Origin: an uncultured Bacteroidia bacterium
Lineage (GTDB): Bacteria > Bacteroidota > Bacteroidia > Bacteroidales > UBA932
Direction of reading: 5' to 3'
NCBI GenBank assembly: GCA_902781705.1
Contig: CACZKE010000006.1
Location: 56,073 to 120,072 of the forward strand
DNA length: 64,000 nt
Shown: piece by piece, positions 21,284 through 30,795 of the stretch
Numbering within the stretch: position 1 is the stretch's first letter
Layout: each line of letters opens with the position of its first letter
Made by a program: the position numbers and the translations under genes
The notes under the pieces: model-generated
The model's database searches: none
Told to the model about the DNA's origin: nothing
What the model saw: only the letters and a program-made list of their open reading frames with translations

Positions 21284-22351
21284 TCACCGGATCCCGTACT
21301 TGCGGAGGATCTTCTTCAGGGGCTTTTCGATGGAGCGGGACCAGAGGTAGTAGCCGTAGTCGTCGGGGTGGATGCCGTCCACGGAGGATTCCTGCAGGGG
21401 GGAGGAGGCGTTCGGACGGATGTAATACACGTCCTTGTACCGCTTGACGGCGATCTTCATCAGGCTGTCGGCCATGTGCTGCTTGGCGGCTTCGTTGGCC
21501 TCGACCTTCGTGTCGAAGTTGCGCTTTTCCCGCCGGATGGTCTGCTGGAAGATGAGGGGCTTGCCCGGATGGGCGGCCTGGAGGCGCTCGATGAAGGGGA
21601 AGAGGCGTTCCTCGATCATTTTCGCATTGGGATTGGAGAAGGCGTCGAAGACGAAGGCGTCGGCATCGACATCCGCCAGGACGTCGGCGAAGTAGGGCTG
21701 CATCTTGCAGTTGCCGCTGCAGCCCAGGGACAGCATCTGGATGCCGGTGTGGCGGGTGAACTGGTCCGGGTAGGACATGCCGGCGCGGCTCGTGGAGATG
21801 CCGTGGGTGAAACTGGAGCCGAAGATGGCGACACGGTGGCGGAAGGGGGATTCCATGGGCTCGAGCCGGTTCCCTTCCGGAACCCCGATTTTCAGGGAGG
21901 TCAGTTCGCTGTAGATGGGCAGGTACAGGAGGCATTCCTTTACGCCGGGGGCCATGTCCTTGATCAGTTCCATCGGTGCCTGGGGATTCCGGGGTGCGGG
22001 GGCGCAGGCGGCGGCCCAGAGCCATTCCCCGTCCTTGCGGATATACAGGTCGAAGCCGTGGGAGGCGATGCGCATGGTGTTGTTGGCCTGGTAGGAGAAG
22101 TCGCCCGTCGCCCGGAGGGTGATGGAAGGGGCGTCGGTCTGGAACAGGACGGCCAGGCCGGCGGGGCAGCGGACCTGCAGGTTCTCTCCCTTGGTGAAAC
22201 CCTTGTATTTGACCGTGTCCACCCGGTGGTAGGGGTTGGGCGTGTCGATGATCTTGCCGATGAGGGTAAGGTCGGATGCTTCGGTAAAGACCTGGGCGGA
22301 GAGGGTGGCGGAAACGAGGGCCGCCAGGAGGATGAGAACCGACTTTTTCAT
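21284..22351 (-). CDS. Exported SGNH/GDSL-type esterase
   Basis: A 355-residue protein with a signal peptide ending TLSAQ. An N-terminal beta-sandwich domain (residues about 25-170) precedes a C-terminal SGNH hydrolase domain. The catalytic blocks are FGSSFTHG (Ser nucleophile), GCSGNCKMQ (Gly/Asn oxyanion residues) and DGIHPDDYGY (Asp and His). Such proteins are usually carbohydrate esterases, but no polysaccharide locus is adjacent. The gene is divergent from copA. The 150 bases downstream (21134-21283) show no gene. Confidence 0.85.
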   Translation of the reverse strand: MKKSVLILLAALVSATLSAQVFTEASDLTLIGKIIDTPNPYHRVDTVKYKGFTKGENLQVRCPAGLAVLFQTDAPSITLRATGDFSYQANNTMRIASHGFDLYIRKDGEWLWAAACAPAPRNPQAPMELIKDMAPGVKECLLYLPIYSELTSLKIGVPEGNRLEPMESPFRHRVAIFGSSFTHGISTSRAGMSYPDQFTRHTGIQMLSLGCSGNCKMQPYFADVLADVDADAFVFDAFSNPNAKMIEERLFPFIERLQAAHPGKPLIFQQTIRREKRNFDTKVEANEAAKQHMADSLMKIAVKRYKDVYYIRPNASSPLQESSVDGIHPDDYGYYLWSRSIEKPLKKILRKYGIR

Positions 22352-22372
22352 GGGTGTGAGAGGTTGTTTCCA

Positions 22373-22380
22373 CAAAAATA
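22373..22380 (-). promoter_or_regulatory. -7 promoter box of the SGNH esterase gene
   Basis: TATTTTTG on the minus strand, 21 bases before the ATG. Confidence 0.5.
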
Positions 22381-22394
22381 CGCATAAAAATGTT

Positions 22395-22402
22395 TATCTT
22401 TG
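22395..22402 (+). promoter_or_regulatory. -7 promoter box of copA
   Basis: TATCTTTG, 25 bases before the ATG. The two divergent promoters lie within 30 bases of each other. Confidence 0.5.
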
Positions 22403-22427
22403 TTTGTTTTTGAAAGATTTCAGGACA

Positions 22428-24611
22428 ATGGGAGTCAAGAGAAGAAACTTCCCGGTTCAGGGAATGGGATGCGCCGCTTGCGTGGCGCGCGTGGAGAATA
22501 CGCTCAAGGCCTGCAAGGGCGTGAGCGGCGTGAATGTGTCACTGGCCTCCAATTCCGCCCAGGTCGATTATGACCCGGCGGTGGTGACGCCCGGTGAACT
22601 GAAGAAAGCCGTCCAGGATGCCGGTTACGACATGCTGGTGGACGGTTCCGACGACGAAGCCGACTCGGAAGCCGAGATAGCCCGCCAGGACGCCTTCAGC
22701 GCCCTGAAGAAAGATACGCTCCTCGCCTGCGTGCTGGCCGCCCTCGTAATGCTGCTCAGCATGGGGTTTGAGGATTTCCCCGGAAAAGGATTCGTCCTGT
22801 GGGCCCTCGCGACCCCGGTCGTCTTCTGGTGCGGACGCCGGTTCTTCAAGGCCGGATTCAGCGCCCTGCGCCATGGCAGTGCCAACATGGACACGCTCGT
22901 GGCCCTGTCGGTGTCCATTTCCTATCTGTTCAGCGTATTCAACCTCCTGTTCCCGCAGGTTTGGACCTCGCAGGGGCTGGAAGCGCATCTGTATTTCGAA
23001 TCGGCGACGATGATCGTCGCCTTCATCCTCATCGGCCGGCTGCTGGAGGAGCGGGCGAAACACAGCACCACCGCTGCCATCCGCAAACTGATCGGCCTGC
23101 AGGAGAAGGGCTCTACGGCCCGCCCTGGAGAGACGGTCCTGGTGAAGCCGGGCGAACGCCTTGCGGTGGACGGCCTGGTCACGGACGGCTCCTCCTACGT
23201 GGATGAAAGCACGTTGACCGGCGAACCGGTCCCGGCCCTCAAGCAGGCTGGTTCCCATGTCTATGCCGGCACCATCAACCAGAACGGCGCCTTGACTGTG
23301 AAGGTGGAGAAAGTGGGGGAGAACACCCTCCTTTCCGGCATCATCCGGATGGTACGGGACGCGCAGGGCTCCAAGGCCCCGATCCAGAAGACGGTGGACC
23401 GCATCGCGGCGGTCTTCGTGCCCGTCATCATCGGCATCTCCGTCCTGACGCTCCTCATCTGGATCCTGTGTGGGGAAGTCACCCTGGGTCTTTTGTCCAT
23501 GGTGACGGTCCTTGTCATCGCCTGCCCGTGCTCGCTGGGCCTGGCTACGCCGACCGCCATCATCGCCGGCATCGGCAACGGGGCCTCCAAGGGCATCCTC
23601 ATCAAGGATGCGGAGAGCCTGCAGGTTGCCCGGAAAGTCCAGGCGATGGTCATGGACAAGACCGGCACCCTGACGGAAGGGAAGCCCTCCGTGGTGGAAT
23701 CCGTCTGGGACCCTTCCATCACGACGGAAGACGATCCCACGGCCCTGAACCTCCGCGACGTCCTTTATGCGCTGGAGCACCGTTCCGAGCATCCGCTCGC
23801 CCTCGCTGTCTGCGAGTCCCTCCGGGGCTGCGAAGACCTCCCGGTGGAGGATTTCGAGGCGGTCCTGGGCAAGGGCATCGCCGGTACGGTCCATGGCCGG
23901 CGCTACTATGTGGGCAATATGGACCTGCTCCGGGACGTGTGCGGCGACCTGCCCGAGGCGACGAACCCCATGGTGGGTGACAGCATCGGTCCCTGGATGG
24001 ACGCCGGCCATACGGTGACGCTCCTCTTCGACAAGGTAAAGGTCTATGCCGTCCTGGCCCTTTCGGACGAACTCAAGGACACCTCGGTCCAGGCCGTCAA
24101 GGCCCTCCAGGCCCAGGGAATCGAAATCCACATGCTTACGGGTGACAACGAAGTGGCCGCCCGCCATATCGCCGAGGAAACCGGCATTTCCCATGTGAAG
24201 GCCCATGTCCTCCCGCAGGACAAGGCCGAATACGTGAAGCAGCTGCAGGCCTCCGGAAAGCGGGTCGCCATGGTGGGCGACGGCATCAACGACAGCGCCG
24301 CCCTGGCGCAGGCGGACCTGGGCATAGCCATGGGCCAGGGAAGCGACATCGCCATCGACACGGCGCAGGTGACCATCGTCTCCTCCGACCTTTCGAAACT
24401 CAGCGACCTCGTGCGACTTTCCAAGCGTACGGTCACGATTATCCGGGAAAACCTTTTCTGGGCGTTTATCTACAACCTGTTGGCCGTTCCCCTGGCCGCC
24501 GGCATCCTGTATCCGGTCAACGGCTTCCTCCTGAACCCTATGGTCGCCGCGGCCTGCATGGCGCTGTCAAGCGTCTGCGTGGTGACGAATTCGCTGCGGC
24601 TCAGGAAATGA
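22428..24611 (+). CDS. copA: Copper-translocating P1B-type ATPase
   Basis: A 727-residue membrane pump that exports Cu(I) using ATP. One N-terminal heavy-metal-associated domain carries GMGCAAC at about residue 11. The membrane CPC metal site is C366-P367-C368, and the phosphorylated Asp is D410 in DKTGTLTEG. The P1B HP dipeptide is in RSEHPLA, and the hinge is GDGINDSAALAQADLGIAM. Eight membrane helices are expected for the family. The ATG at 22428 is chosen because it directly precedes the HMA domain. No CopZ or CueR-like gene is adjacent. Confidence 0.93.
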   Translation: MGVKRRNFPVQGMGCAACVARVENTLKACKGVSGVNVSLASNSAQVDYDPAVVTPGELKKAVQDAGYDMLVDGSDDEADSEAEIARQDAFSALKKDTLLACVLAALVMLLSMGFEDFPGKGFVLWALATPVVFWCGRRFFKAGFSALRHGSANMDTLVALSVSISYLFSVFNLLFPQVWTSQGLEAHLYFESATMIVAFILIGRLLEERAKHSTTAAIRKLIGLQEKGSTARPGETVLVKPGERLAVDGLVTDGSSYVDESTLTGEPVPALKQAGSHVYAGTINQNGALTVKVEKVGENTLLSGIIRMVRDAQGSKAPIQKTVDRIAAVFVPVIIGISVLTLLIWILCGEVTLGLLSMVTVLVIACPCSLGLATPTAIIAGIGNGASKGILIKDAESLQVARKVQAMVMDKTGTLTEGKPSVVESVWDPSITTEDDPTALNLRDVLYALEHRSEHPLALAVCESLRGCEDLPVEDFEAVLGKGIAGTVHGRRYYVGNMDLLRDVCGDLPEATNPMVGDSIGPWMDAGHTVTLLFDKVKVYAVLALSDELKDTSVQAVKALQAQGIEIHMLTGDNEVAARHIAEETGISHVKAHVLPQDKAEYVKQLQASGKRVAMVGDGINDSAALAQADLGIAMGQGSDIAIDTAQVTIVSSDLSKLSDLVRLSKRTVTIIRENLFWAFIYNLLAVPLAAGILYPVNGFLLNPMVAAACMALSSVCVVTNSLRLRK

Positions 24612-24613
24612 CA

Positions 24614-24643
24614 AAAAGCGGCGCTCATCCGAGCACCGCTTTT
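24614..24643. terminator. Bidirectional terminator between copA and trpS
   Basis: A 13-bp stem with one mismatch, AAAAGCGGCGCTC / GAGCACCGCTTTT, with a 4-base loop, A-rich on one side and T-rich on the other. Confidence 0.85.
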
Positions 24644-24647
24644 AAAC

Positions 24648-25652
24648 TTAGATCTGGTAGAATCCTACCTTCTTATAGACCTTCCGAAGGGTCTTGTTGG
24701 CCACGTAGGATGCCTTTTCGGCCCCCTTCAGGTACACCTCGTTGAGGTAGGCCTTGTCCTTCATGAGGCGCTCGGCCTCTTCGCGGATGGGGCGGAGGGC
24801 CTCCACCACGACTTCGCCGACGGCGGGCTTGAAGACGCCGTAACCCTGTCCGTCGAATTCCGCCTCGATCTCGGGGATGGTCTTGCCGGTGAGGGTGGCG
24901 TAGATGTTCATGAGGTTGGCGACGCCGGGCTTGTTCTCCTTGTCGAACCGGACGCAGTTCTCGCGGTCCGAGTCGGTGACGGCCCGCTTGAACTTCCGGC
25001 GGATGTCATCGGGGGAGTCCATGAGGAAGACGCAGCCGTCGGGAACGGATTTGCTCATCTTGTCGCCCGGGGTGGTAAGACCGTAGATCCGGGCGCCCGT
25101 CTTGGCGATCAGCGGCTCGGGAATCTTGAACACGTCGCCGTAGATGCTGTTGAAACGCTGGGCGATATCCCGGCAGATCTCCACGTGTTGCTTCTGGTCT
25201 TCTCCGACCGGAACGTAATCGGGCTGGTACAGCAGGATGTCCGCCGCCATCAGGACCGGATAGGTGAAAAGGCCGGCGTTGATGTTGTTGCTGTATTTGG
25301 CCGATTTGTCCTTGAACTGGGTCATGCGGGACAGTTCCCCGAACATCGTATAGCAGTTCAGCACCCAGGCAAGCTGGCTGTGCGCGGGCACATGCGACTG
25401 GAGGAAGAGCACGTTCTGTTCGGGATCCAGGCCGCAGGCGATGTACTGGGCCAACTGGTTGATCGAGCGCTTGCGGAGCTCGGCCGGATCCTGCCGGACG
25501 GTGATGGTATGGAGGTCGGCCATGAAGTAATAACACTCATAATCGTTCACCCGGTCCGCCCAGTTCTTGATGGCGCCGAGATAGTTTCCGAGATGAAGGT
25601 CTCCGCTGGGCTGGATGCCGGACAGCATTCTTTTCTTCTGCAATTCTTCCAT
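24648..25652 (-). CDS. trpS: Tryptophan-tRNA ligase
   Basis: A 334-residue class I synthetase. The HIGH-like motif is PSGDLHLGNYLGA and the KMSKS motif is DKMSKSV. The conserved GEDQKQHVE and PVLMAADILLY blocks are present. Single gene with its own promoter box and terminator. Confidence 0.97.
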   Translation of the reverse strand: MEELQKKRMLSGIQPSGDLHLGNYLGAIKNWADRVNDYECYYFMADLHTITVRQDPAELRKRSINQLAQYIACGLDPEQNVLFLQSHVPAHSQLAWVLNCYTMFGELSRMTQFKDKSAKYSNNINAGLFTYPVLMAADILLYQPDYVPVGEDQKQHVEICRDIAQRFNSIYGDVFKIPEPLIAKTGARIYGLTTPGDKMSKSVPDGCVFLMDSPDDIRRKFKRAVTDSDRENCVRFDKENKPGVANLMNIYATLTGKTIPEIEAEFDGQGYGVFKPAVGEVVVEALRPIREEAERLMKDKAYLNEVYLKGAEKASYVANKTLRKVYKKVGFYQI

Positions 25653-25682
25653 GTCGTATTGTCTTGTATCGATTCAAGTCTG

Positions 25683-25690
25683 CAAAAATA
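25683..25690 (-). promoter_or_regulatory. -7 promoter box of trpS
   Basis: TATTTTTG on the minus strand, about 30 bases before the ATG. Confidence 0.5.
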
Positions 25691-25764
25691 CGCAAATCCT
25701 TTGAATAAACGTAGGGAGGGTGGCCAAAATTTCCGGTCACCCTCCCTGCGTCGTTATTCAGGCC

Positions 25765-28700
25765 TTACGGCAGTTGCTCCAGTCCCAGGTCCTTGTAGGT
25801 CCTCGGAGCCGGGATGCCCGGGAGCGGCTTGCGGTCCTTAAGCTGCTCGAGGGCTACCTGGACAGCCTTCTCCAGCTGCTGGTCCTCACCGGCATACTCG
25901 CGGATGGGATCGTTGTCCAGGAGGATGTCCGGATCCACGCCGTGGTTCTCCACGATCCACTGTCCGGTCTTGGCGTCGTAGTTCGTGAAGAACGGGACGC
26001 GGACGTCGGTTCCGTCCATGTACGGCAGGGAACCGCTGATGCCCACGATGCCGCCCCAGGTGCGCGTGCCGATGACGGTACCCAGGTTGTTGGCCTTGAA
26101 ACTCCACGGGAAGAGGTCGCCGTCGGAGGCGGAGTACTTGTTGATCAGCAGTACTTTCGGGCCGGTGTGCGTGCCTTCCGGGACCGTGCCGGTGCGGGTG
26201 GAACCGCGGCGCATCGTCATCCGGTATACCTCGCGCTGGAGGCGTTCGATGATCATCGGGGAGATGTTGCCGCCGCCGTTTTCGCGGTCGTCGATGATGA
26301 GGGCTTCCTTGTCCAGCTGCGGATAGTAGTAGCGGGCCCATTCATTCAGGCCTTCCGCGCCCATGTCCGGGATGTAGATGTAGCCCACCTTGCCGCCGGA
26401 GAGCCTGTCCACGGTCTCGATGTTCTTCAGGATCCACTCGTAGTGGTAGAGCGGATACTCGTCGGCGATGGGCTTCACGACCACTTTCTTTCCGCCGACG
26501 GTGAGTTCCGTGAGGACATCGGCCTTGCCCACCAGGAGTTTGTAGATGTTGTCCACATCCTGGAGGGAGACGCCGTCGATGGCGGTGATGACATCGCCTT
26601 CCTTCACGCCGAGGCCCGGTTCCTGGAGCGGGGAACGCAGTTCCGGCCGGTAGGTTGCGCCCTGGAGGATGCGGTCGATGCGGAAGCCGTCCTTGACCTT
26701 GGAGAGTTCGGCGCCCAGCAGGCCCATCGGGATGCGCTCCGGCTTGGGATAGTCGGACGGCGGGGTGACATAGGCGTGGCCGCTGGCCACCTCGGAGATC
26801 ATCTCGCCGATGATGTAGTTCACGTCCAGGCGGGTCTTGGCGTACGGGACAAGCACTTCATACTTGGCTTTGACGGCCTTCCAGTCGCGTCCGTGCATGT
26901 TCTCCAGATAGTAGCCGTCGCGGAAGGCGCGCCAGACCTCGTCATAGAGTTGGGGCCATTCCTGGGCGTAGTCCACCGTGGCGACAAGACCGTCCAGGGA
27001 CACTTTGTCCTTCAGGCCCACTTTCGGGCCGGGCGCCGCCACGTACAGGTCGCGTCCCTTCATGAAGAGGGCCTTCTTATCGCCGTTCCGGACCATCATC
27101 CGGGCATCGGTGCATTCCTCGTCCTTCTGGGTTGCGAAGTCGAACACGCGGGTGCCGCGGCCGCCGCCGTACCAGAGTTTGGACCCGTCGCTGTAGAAGC
27201 CGCGTCCCTTGACGGGCAGTTTCACGATGCGGTCCACGATGCCGTCGGGATCCACCTTCGTGGCGGACTTTTCAGCCGTCTTCGGGGCGCCGCCTTTCTT
27301 CGCATCGGCCTTGGGCTCGTCTGCAGCGGGCTTTTCCACCTTGACGACCGGATCCGTCGCAATCAGCGGCGAGGGCGTGTCCTTGGACAGCATGGCCATA
27401 TAGACGCCGGACATGTCACCGTAGGCATAGTTCCATTCGATGCGGCTGTACTGCGGGTTCAGGTCACGGTCCGAGGTGAAGATGAGGTATTTTCCGTCGG
27501 CGCTGAATGTAGGGCTGCCGCTGTTGTACCAGCGCTCGGTGACGGGATATTCCTTCCCGCTGGCGAGGTTGTACAGATAGACGATATTCATCTCGTTGGC
27601 CGCCGGCTTCGTGTAGGCGAGCCATTGGCTGTCCGGAGAGTATTCAATGCCATAGAATTCGGACTCGGGGTTCTGCATGACTGTGCGCCGGGTCTTCGCG
27701 AAAGGATCCACTTCCACGACGCGGTTCTTGCGATCCGTGAACAGGATGTGCTTGCTGTCGGGGCTCCACTGCAGGGAACGGATATAGGTATCGGCCCCCT
27801 TTGTGACCTGGACCGGGTCGCCGCCGTTTACGGCGTCATACAGGTAGATCTCCGTCTCGCCCGTGGCATCGCCGATCCAGGCGATCCATTTTCCGTCCGG
27901 GCTCCAGTCGGCGCTGCGGTCGTTGGAACCGGGCGTACGGCTGATGTTGCGGGTGACACCCTTCTCCACGGGAACGTCGAAGACTTCACCCCGGGCGGTC
28001 ACGACCATGCGCGCACCGTCCGGAGAGAGGCTCATCCCCGTCCGCTTTCCTGCCACATTTACCCGCTCGGCACGACCGTAGATGTCGTCCGATGCGAGCG
28101 TCACGGGAATCTTGACGGCCTTGCGGTCCTTCGGGTCCAGCCGGTACAGCCAGCCGCCGTTCTCGAAGACGATGGTCTTGCCGTCGGTGGAGGGGAACTT
28201 CACGTCGTACTCCTGGAAGTTCGTCACCTTCTCGGTTTTCTTCGTTTTCGTATTGTACACGAACAGGTTCATGATCATGTCGCGGTCGGAGGCGAAGAAA
28301 ATCTCGTCGCCGATCCACATCGGGAAGATGTCCTGGGCCACGTTGTTGGTGACATTCTCCACCTTGCCGGCCTTGGGGTCATAGACCCACACGTCGTCCG
28401 CCATGCCGCCCCGGTAGTACTTCCAGGTGCGGAATTCGCGCATCACGCGGTTGTAGGCCAGTTTCTTCCCGTCCGGGGAATAGGAGCAGAAGCCGCCCTC
28501 CGGGAGCGGAATCTCCGCCGGCATGCCCCCTTCCGGACCCACGGTCCAGAGCTTGCCGGGGAAGCCGTCGCCGATGCGGTTGCGATAGACGATCTTCTTT
28601 CCGTCCGGGGACCAGCCCATCACGATGTTGTTCGGACCCATGCGGTCGCCCAGGTCATCGCGGCCGTTGGTGGAGGTGTAAGTCATGCGGACCGGTTCGC

Positions 28701-28989
28701 CGCCCTTGGCGGGAATCAGGTACACTTCGCGGTTGCCGTCATACTCGCCGGTGAAGGCGATGCTCTTTCCGTCCGGCGAATAGCGGGCGAACATCTCGTA
28801 GCCGATGTGGGAAGTCAGCCGGCGGGCCTCGCCGCCGGTGACGGGGACGGTCCAAAGGTCTCCGCCGTAGGAGAACGCCACTTCCGTGCCGTTGGTGGCC
28901 GGGAAGCGCAGCAGACGGGCCTCGTCGGCCCGGGCGGTCGTGCCGGCGGCAAGCGCAGCCAGCGCAACCAGGGTCAGGAATCTTTTCAT
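25765..28989 (-). CDS. Exported tricorn-like S41 peptidase with beta-propeller
   Basis: A 1074-residue protein with a signal peptide ending ARADE. Residues about 25-620 form PD40/WD40-like propeller repeats (several copies of YSPDGKSIAFTG-type blades). A Lys/Ala/Asp-rich linker leads to the tricorn core domain, then a PDZ domain (EPGLGVKEGDVITAIDGVS) and an S41 protease domain. Candidate catalytic blocks are ASGHAYVTPP (His), IDDRENGGGNIS (Ser region) and KYSASDGDLFPW. Archaeal tricorn degrades oligopeptides; in Bacteroidota the homologues are exported. The start at 28989 places the signal peptide at the N-terminus. Confidence 0.88.
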   Translation of the reverse strand: MKRFLTLVALAALAAGTTARADEARLLRFPATNGTEVAFSYGGDLWTVPVTGGEARRLTSHIGYEMFARYSPDGKSIAFTGEYDGNREVYLIPAKGGEPVRMTYTSTNGRDDLGDRMGPNNIVMGWSPDGKKIVYRNRIGDGFPGKLWTVGPEGGMPAEIPLPEGGFCSYSPDGKKLAYNRVMREFRTWKYYRGGMADDVWVYDPKAGKVENVTNNVAQDIFPMWIGDEIFFASDRDMIMNLFVYNTKTKKTEKVTNFQEYDVKFPSTDGKTIVFENGGWLYRLDPKDRKAVKIPVTLASDDIYGRAERVNVAGKRTGMSLSPDGARMVVTARGEVFDVPVEKGVTRNISRTPGSNDRSADWSPDGKWIAWIGDATGETEIYLYDAVNGGDPVQVTKGADTYIRSLQWSPDSKHILFTDRKNRVVEVDPFAKTRRTVMQNPESEFYGIEYSPDSQWLAYTKPAANEMNIVYLYNLASGKEYPVTERWYNSGSPTFSADGKYLIFTSDRDLNPQYSRIEWNYAYGDMSGVYMAMLSKDTPSPLIATDPVVKVEKPAADEPKADAKKGGAPKTAEKSATKVDPDGIVDRIVKLPVKGRGFYSDGSKLWYGGGRGTRVFDFATQKDEECTDARMMVRNGDKKALFMKGRDLYVAAPGPKVGLKDKVSLDGLVATVDYAQEWPQLYDEVWRAFRDGYYLENMHGRDWKAVKAKYEVLVPYAKTRLDVNYIIGEMISEVASGHAYVTPPSDYPKPERIPMGLLGAELSKVKDGFRIDRILQGATYRPELRSPLQEPGLGVKEGDVITAIDGVSLQDVDNIYKLLVGKADVLTELTVGGKKVVVKPIADEYPLYHYEWILKNIETVDRLSGGKVGYIYIPDMGAEGLNEWARYYYPQLDKEALIIDDRENGGGNISPMIIERLQREVYRMTMRRGSTRTGTVPEGTHTGPKVLLINKYSASDGDLFPWSFKANNLGTVIGTRTWGGIVGISGSLPYMDGTDVRVPFFTNYDAKTGQWIVENHGVDPDILLDNDPIREYAGEDQQLEKAVQVALEQLKDRKPLPGIPAPRTYKDLGLEQLP

Positions 28990-29015
28990 ATCAGGTTGTA
29001 TCAGAGTTTCTGTCA

Positions 29016-29023
29016 CAAACTTA
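29016..29023 (-). promoter_or_regulatory. -7 promoter box of the tricorn-like gene
   Basis: TAAGTTTG on the minus strand, 26 bases before the ATG and adjoining the fbaA terminator. Confidence 0.5.
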
Positions 29024-29024
29024 C

Positions 29025-29061
29025 AAAAAAAACGGCCCCCGAACAAGCGGGAACCGTTTTT
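29025..29061 (-). terminator. Terminator of fbaA
   Basis: On the minus strand, AAAACGGTTCCCG and CGGGGGCCGTTTTTT form a hairpin ending in a T run, 20 bases after the fbaA stop. Confidence 0.75.
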
Positions 29062-29080
29062 CATAGCCATTGTCTTCGGA

Positions 29081-30082
29081 TTACTCGGCCTTGCCGTCGG
29101 AACCGAGGACGTTCACGATCTTGTGCATGTAGAGCTTCTTCATCTCGTCACGGGCGGGACCGAGGTACTTGCGCGGGTCGAACTCGCCGGGCTTGTCGTG
29201 GAAGACCTTGCGGATGGCGGCGGTCATCGCGAGACGGCTGTCGGAGTCGATGTTGATCTTGCAGACAGCGCTCTTGGAGGCCTCGCGGAGCTGCTCCTCG
29301 GGGATACCGACCGCATCCGGAAGCTTGCCACCGTAGGTGTTGATGATGTCCACATACTCCTGCGGAACGGAGGAGGAACCGTGGAGGACGATGGGGAAGC
29401 CGGGGAGCTTCTTCTCGATCTCGTGGAGGACGTCGAAGGCAAGCGGCGGGGGAACCAGGCGGCCGGTCTTCGGGTCACGGGTGCACTGCTCGGGCTTGAA
29501 CTTGTAGGCGCCGTGGGACGTACCGATGGAGATGGCGAGGGAGTCGCAGCCGGTGCGGGTGGCGAAGTCGATGACCTCTTCCGGACGGGTGTAGTGGGAT
29601 TCCTCGGCGGAAACCTCATCCTCCACGCCGGCGAGCACGCCGAGTTCGGCCTCGACGGTCACGTCATACTGGTGGGCGTAGTCCACGACCTTCTTGGTGA
29701 GGGCGATGTTCTCCTCGTAGGGGAGGGAGGAAGCGTCGATCATCACGGAGCTGAAGCCCATGTCCACGCAGCTCTTGCACAGTTCGAAGCTGTCGCCGTG
29801 GTCCAGATGGAGGACGATCTGGGGCTTTTCCCAGCCGAGTTCCTTCGCATACTCGACGGCACCTTCCGCCATATAGCGGAGAAGGGTCTGGTTGGCATAG
29901 TTGCGGGCGCCCTTGGAAACCTGGAGGATGACCGGGGACTTGGTCTCGGCAGCGGCCTGGATGATGGCCTGGAGCTGCTCCATGTTGTTGAAGTTGAAAG
30001 CCGGGATGGCGTATCCGCCGGCAACTGCCTTCGCGAACATCTCACGGGTGTTCACAAGACCTAATTCTTTGTAAGAAACCAT
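29081..30082 (-). CDS. fbaA: Class II fructose-bisphosphate aldolase
   Basis: A 333-residue zinc aldolase cleaving fructose 1,6-bisphosphate into DHAP and glyceraldehyde 3-phosphate. Metal and substrate motifs are LHLDHGDS, VEAELGVLAG, AISIGTSHGAYK and VLHGSSSVP. Length and motifs are typical of the long class II type found in Bacteroidales. A TAAATTTG box precedes it. Confidence 0.96.
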   Translation of the reverse strand: MVSYKELGLVNTREMFAKAVAGGYAIPAFNFNNMEQLQAIIQAAAETKSPVILQVSKGARNYANQTLLRYMAEGAVEYAKELGWEKPQIVLHLDHGDSFELCKSCVDMGFSSVMIDASSLPYEENIALTKKVVDYAHQYDVTVEAELGVLAGVEDEVSAEESHYTRPEEVIDFATRTGCDSLAISIGTSHGAYKFKPEQCTRDPKTGRLVPPPLAFDVLHEIEKKLPGFPIVLHGSSSVPQEYVDIINTYGGKLPDAVGIPEEQLREASKSAVCKINIDSDSRLAMTAAIRKVFHDKPGEFDPRKYLGPARDEMKKLYMHKIVNVLGSDGKAE

Positions 30083-30121
30083 AATAAAAAAGTGTTAAAC
30101 GTTCTTTCTCCTAAGCGTCCG

Positions 30122-30129
30122 CAAATTTA
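30122..30129 (-). promoter_or_regulatory. -7 promoter box of fbaA
   Basis: TAAATTTG on the minus strand, about 40 bases before the ATG. Confidence 0.5.
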
Positions 30130-30195
30130 GTGATTTTTAAAAGAAATTAAAAGCGTTGGCGGGTCCGATCGGGCCGATGTTTCGCCGAAAATGCT

Positions 30196-30203
30196 TATTT
30201 TTG
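30196..30203 (+). promoter_or_regulatory. -7 promoter box of the gmk operon
   Basis: TATTTTTG, 26 bases before the gmk ATG. Confidence 0.5.
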
Positions 30204-30228
30204 TTCCGTCACAAAAACAGATGAACGC

Positions 30229-30795
30229 ATGGGCAACAAAGTATTGATCTTTTCCGCCCCATCCGGGTCCGGTAAAAGTACGATTGTCAACCATATCCTG
30301 GGTCTCCATCCCGAGATCGAATTTTCCGTGTCCGCTACCTCCCGGCTGCCGCGGGGAGCGGAAAAGGACGGCGTGGAGTACTTCTTCTATTCGGCCGATG
30401 TCTTCCGTCTCCTGGTGCGGGACGACAAGTTCGTGGAATTCGAGGAAGTCTATCCGGACCGCTTTTACGGCACGCTCAAGGCGGAAGTGAACCGGATCTG
30501 GGCGCGCGGCCATGTCATTATCTTCGACGTGGATGTCAAGGGCGGCGTGAACCTGAAGAAATACTTCGGCGACCAGGCCCTTTCCGTCTTTATCCAGGCC
30601 CCTTCCGTGGAGGTGCTTCGGGAACGCCTCGTGAAGCGCGGCACCGACTCCACCGAGGATATCGAAAAGCGCGTCGCCAAGGCCGCCGAGGAGATGACTT
30701 ACGCCCCGAAGTTCGACAGAATCCTTGTCAATGACGACCTGGCCACCGCCCTCGCCGAGGCGGAGAACATGGTCGATACCTTCCTTTCAGCGTGA
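30229..30795 (+). CDS. gmk: Guanylate kinase
   Basis: A 188-residue kinase that phosphorylates GMP to GDP. The P-loop SAPSGSGKST is near the N-terminus, followed by the GMP-binding block SATSRLPRGAEKDGVEYFF and the late RLVKRGTDS region. It is the first gene of a three-gene operon; its TGA overlaps the GTG start of nadD. Confidence 0.96.
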   Translation: MGNKVLIFSAPSGSGKSTIVNHILGLHPEIEFSVSATSRLPRGAEKDGVEYFFYSADVFRLLVRDDKFVEFEEVYPDRFYGTLKAEVNRIWARGHVIIFDVDVKGGVNLKKYFGDQALSVFIQAPSVEVLRERLVKRGTDSTEDIEKRVAKAAEEMTYAPKFDRILVNDDLATALAEAENMVDTFLSA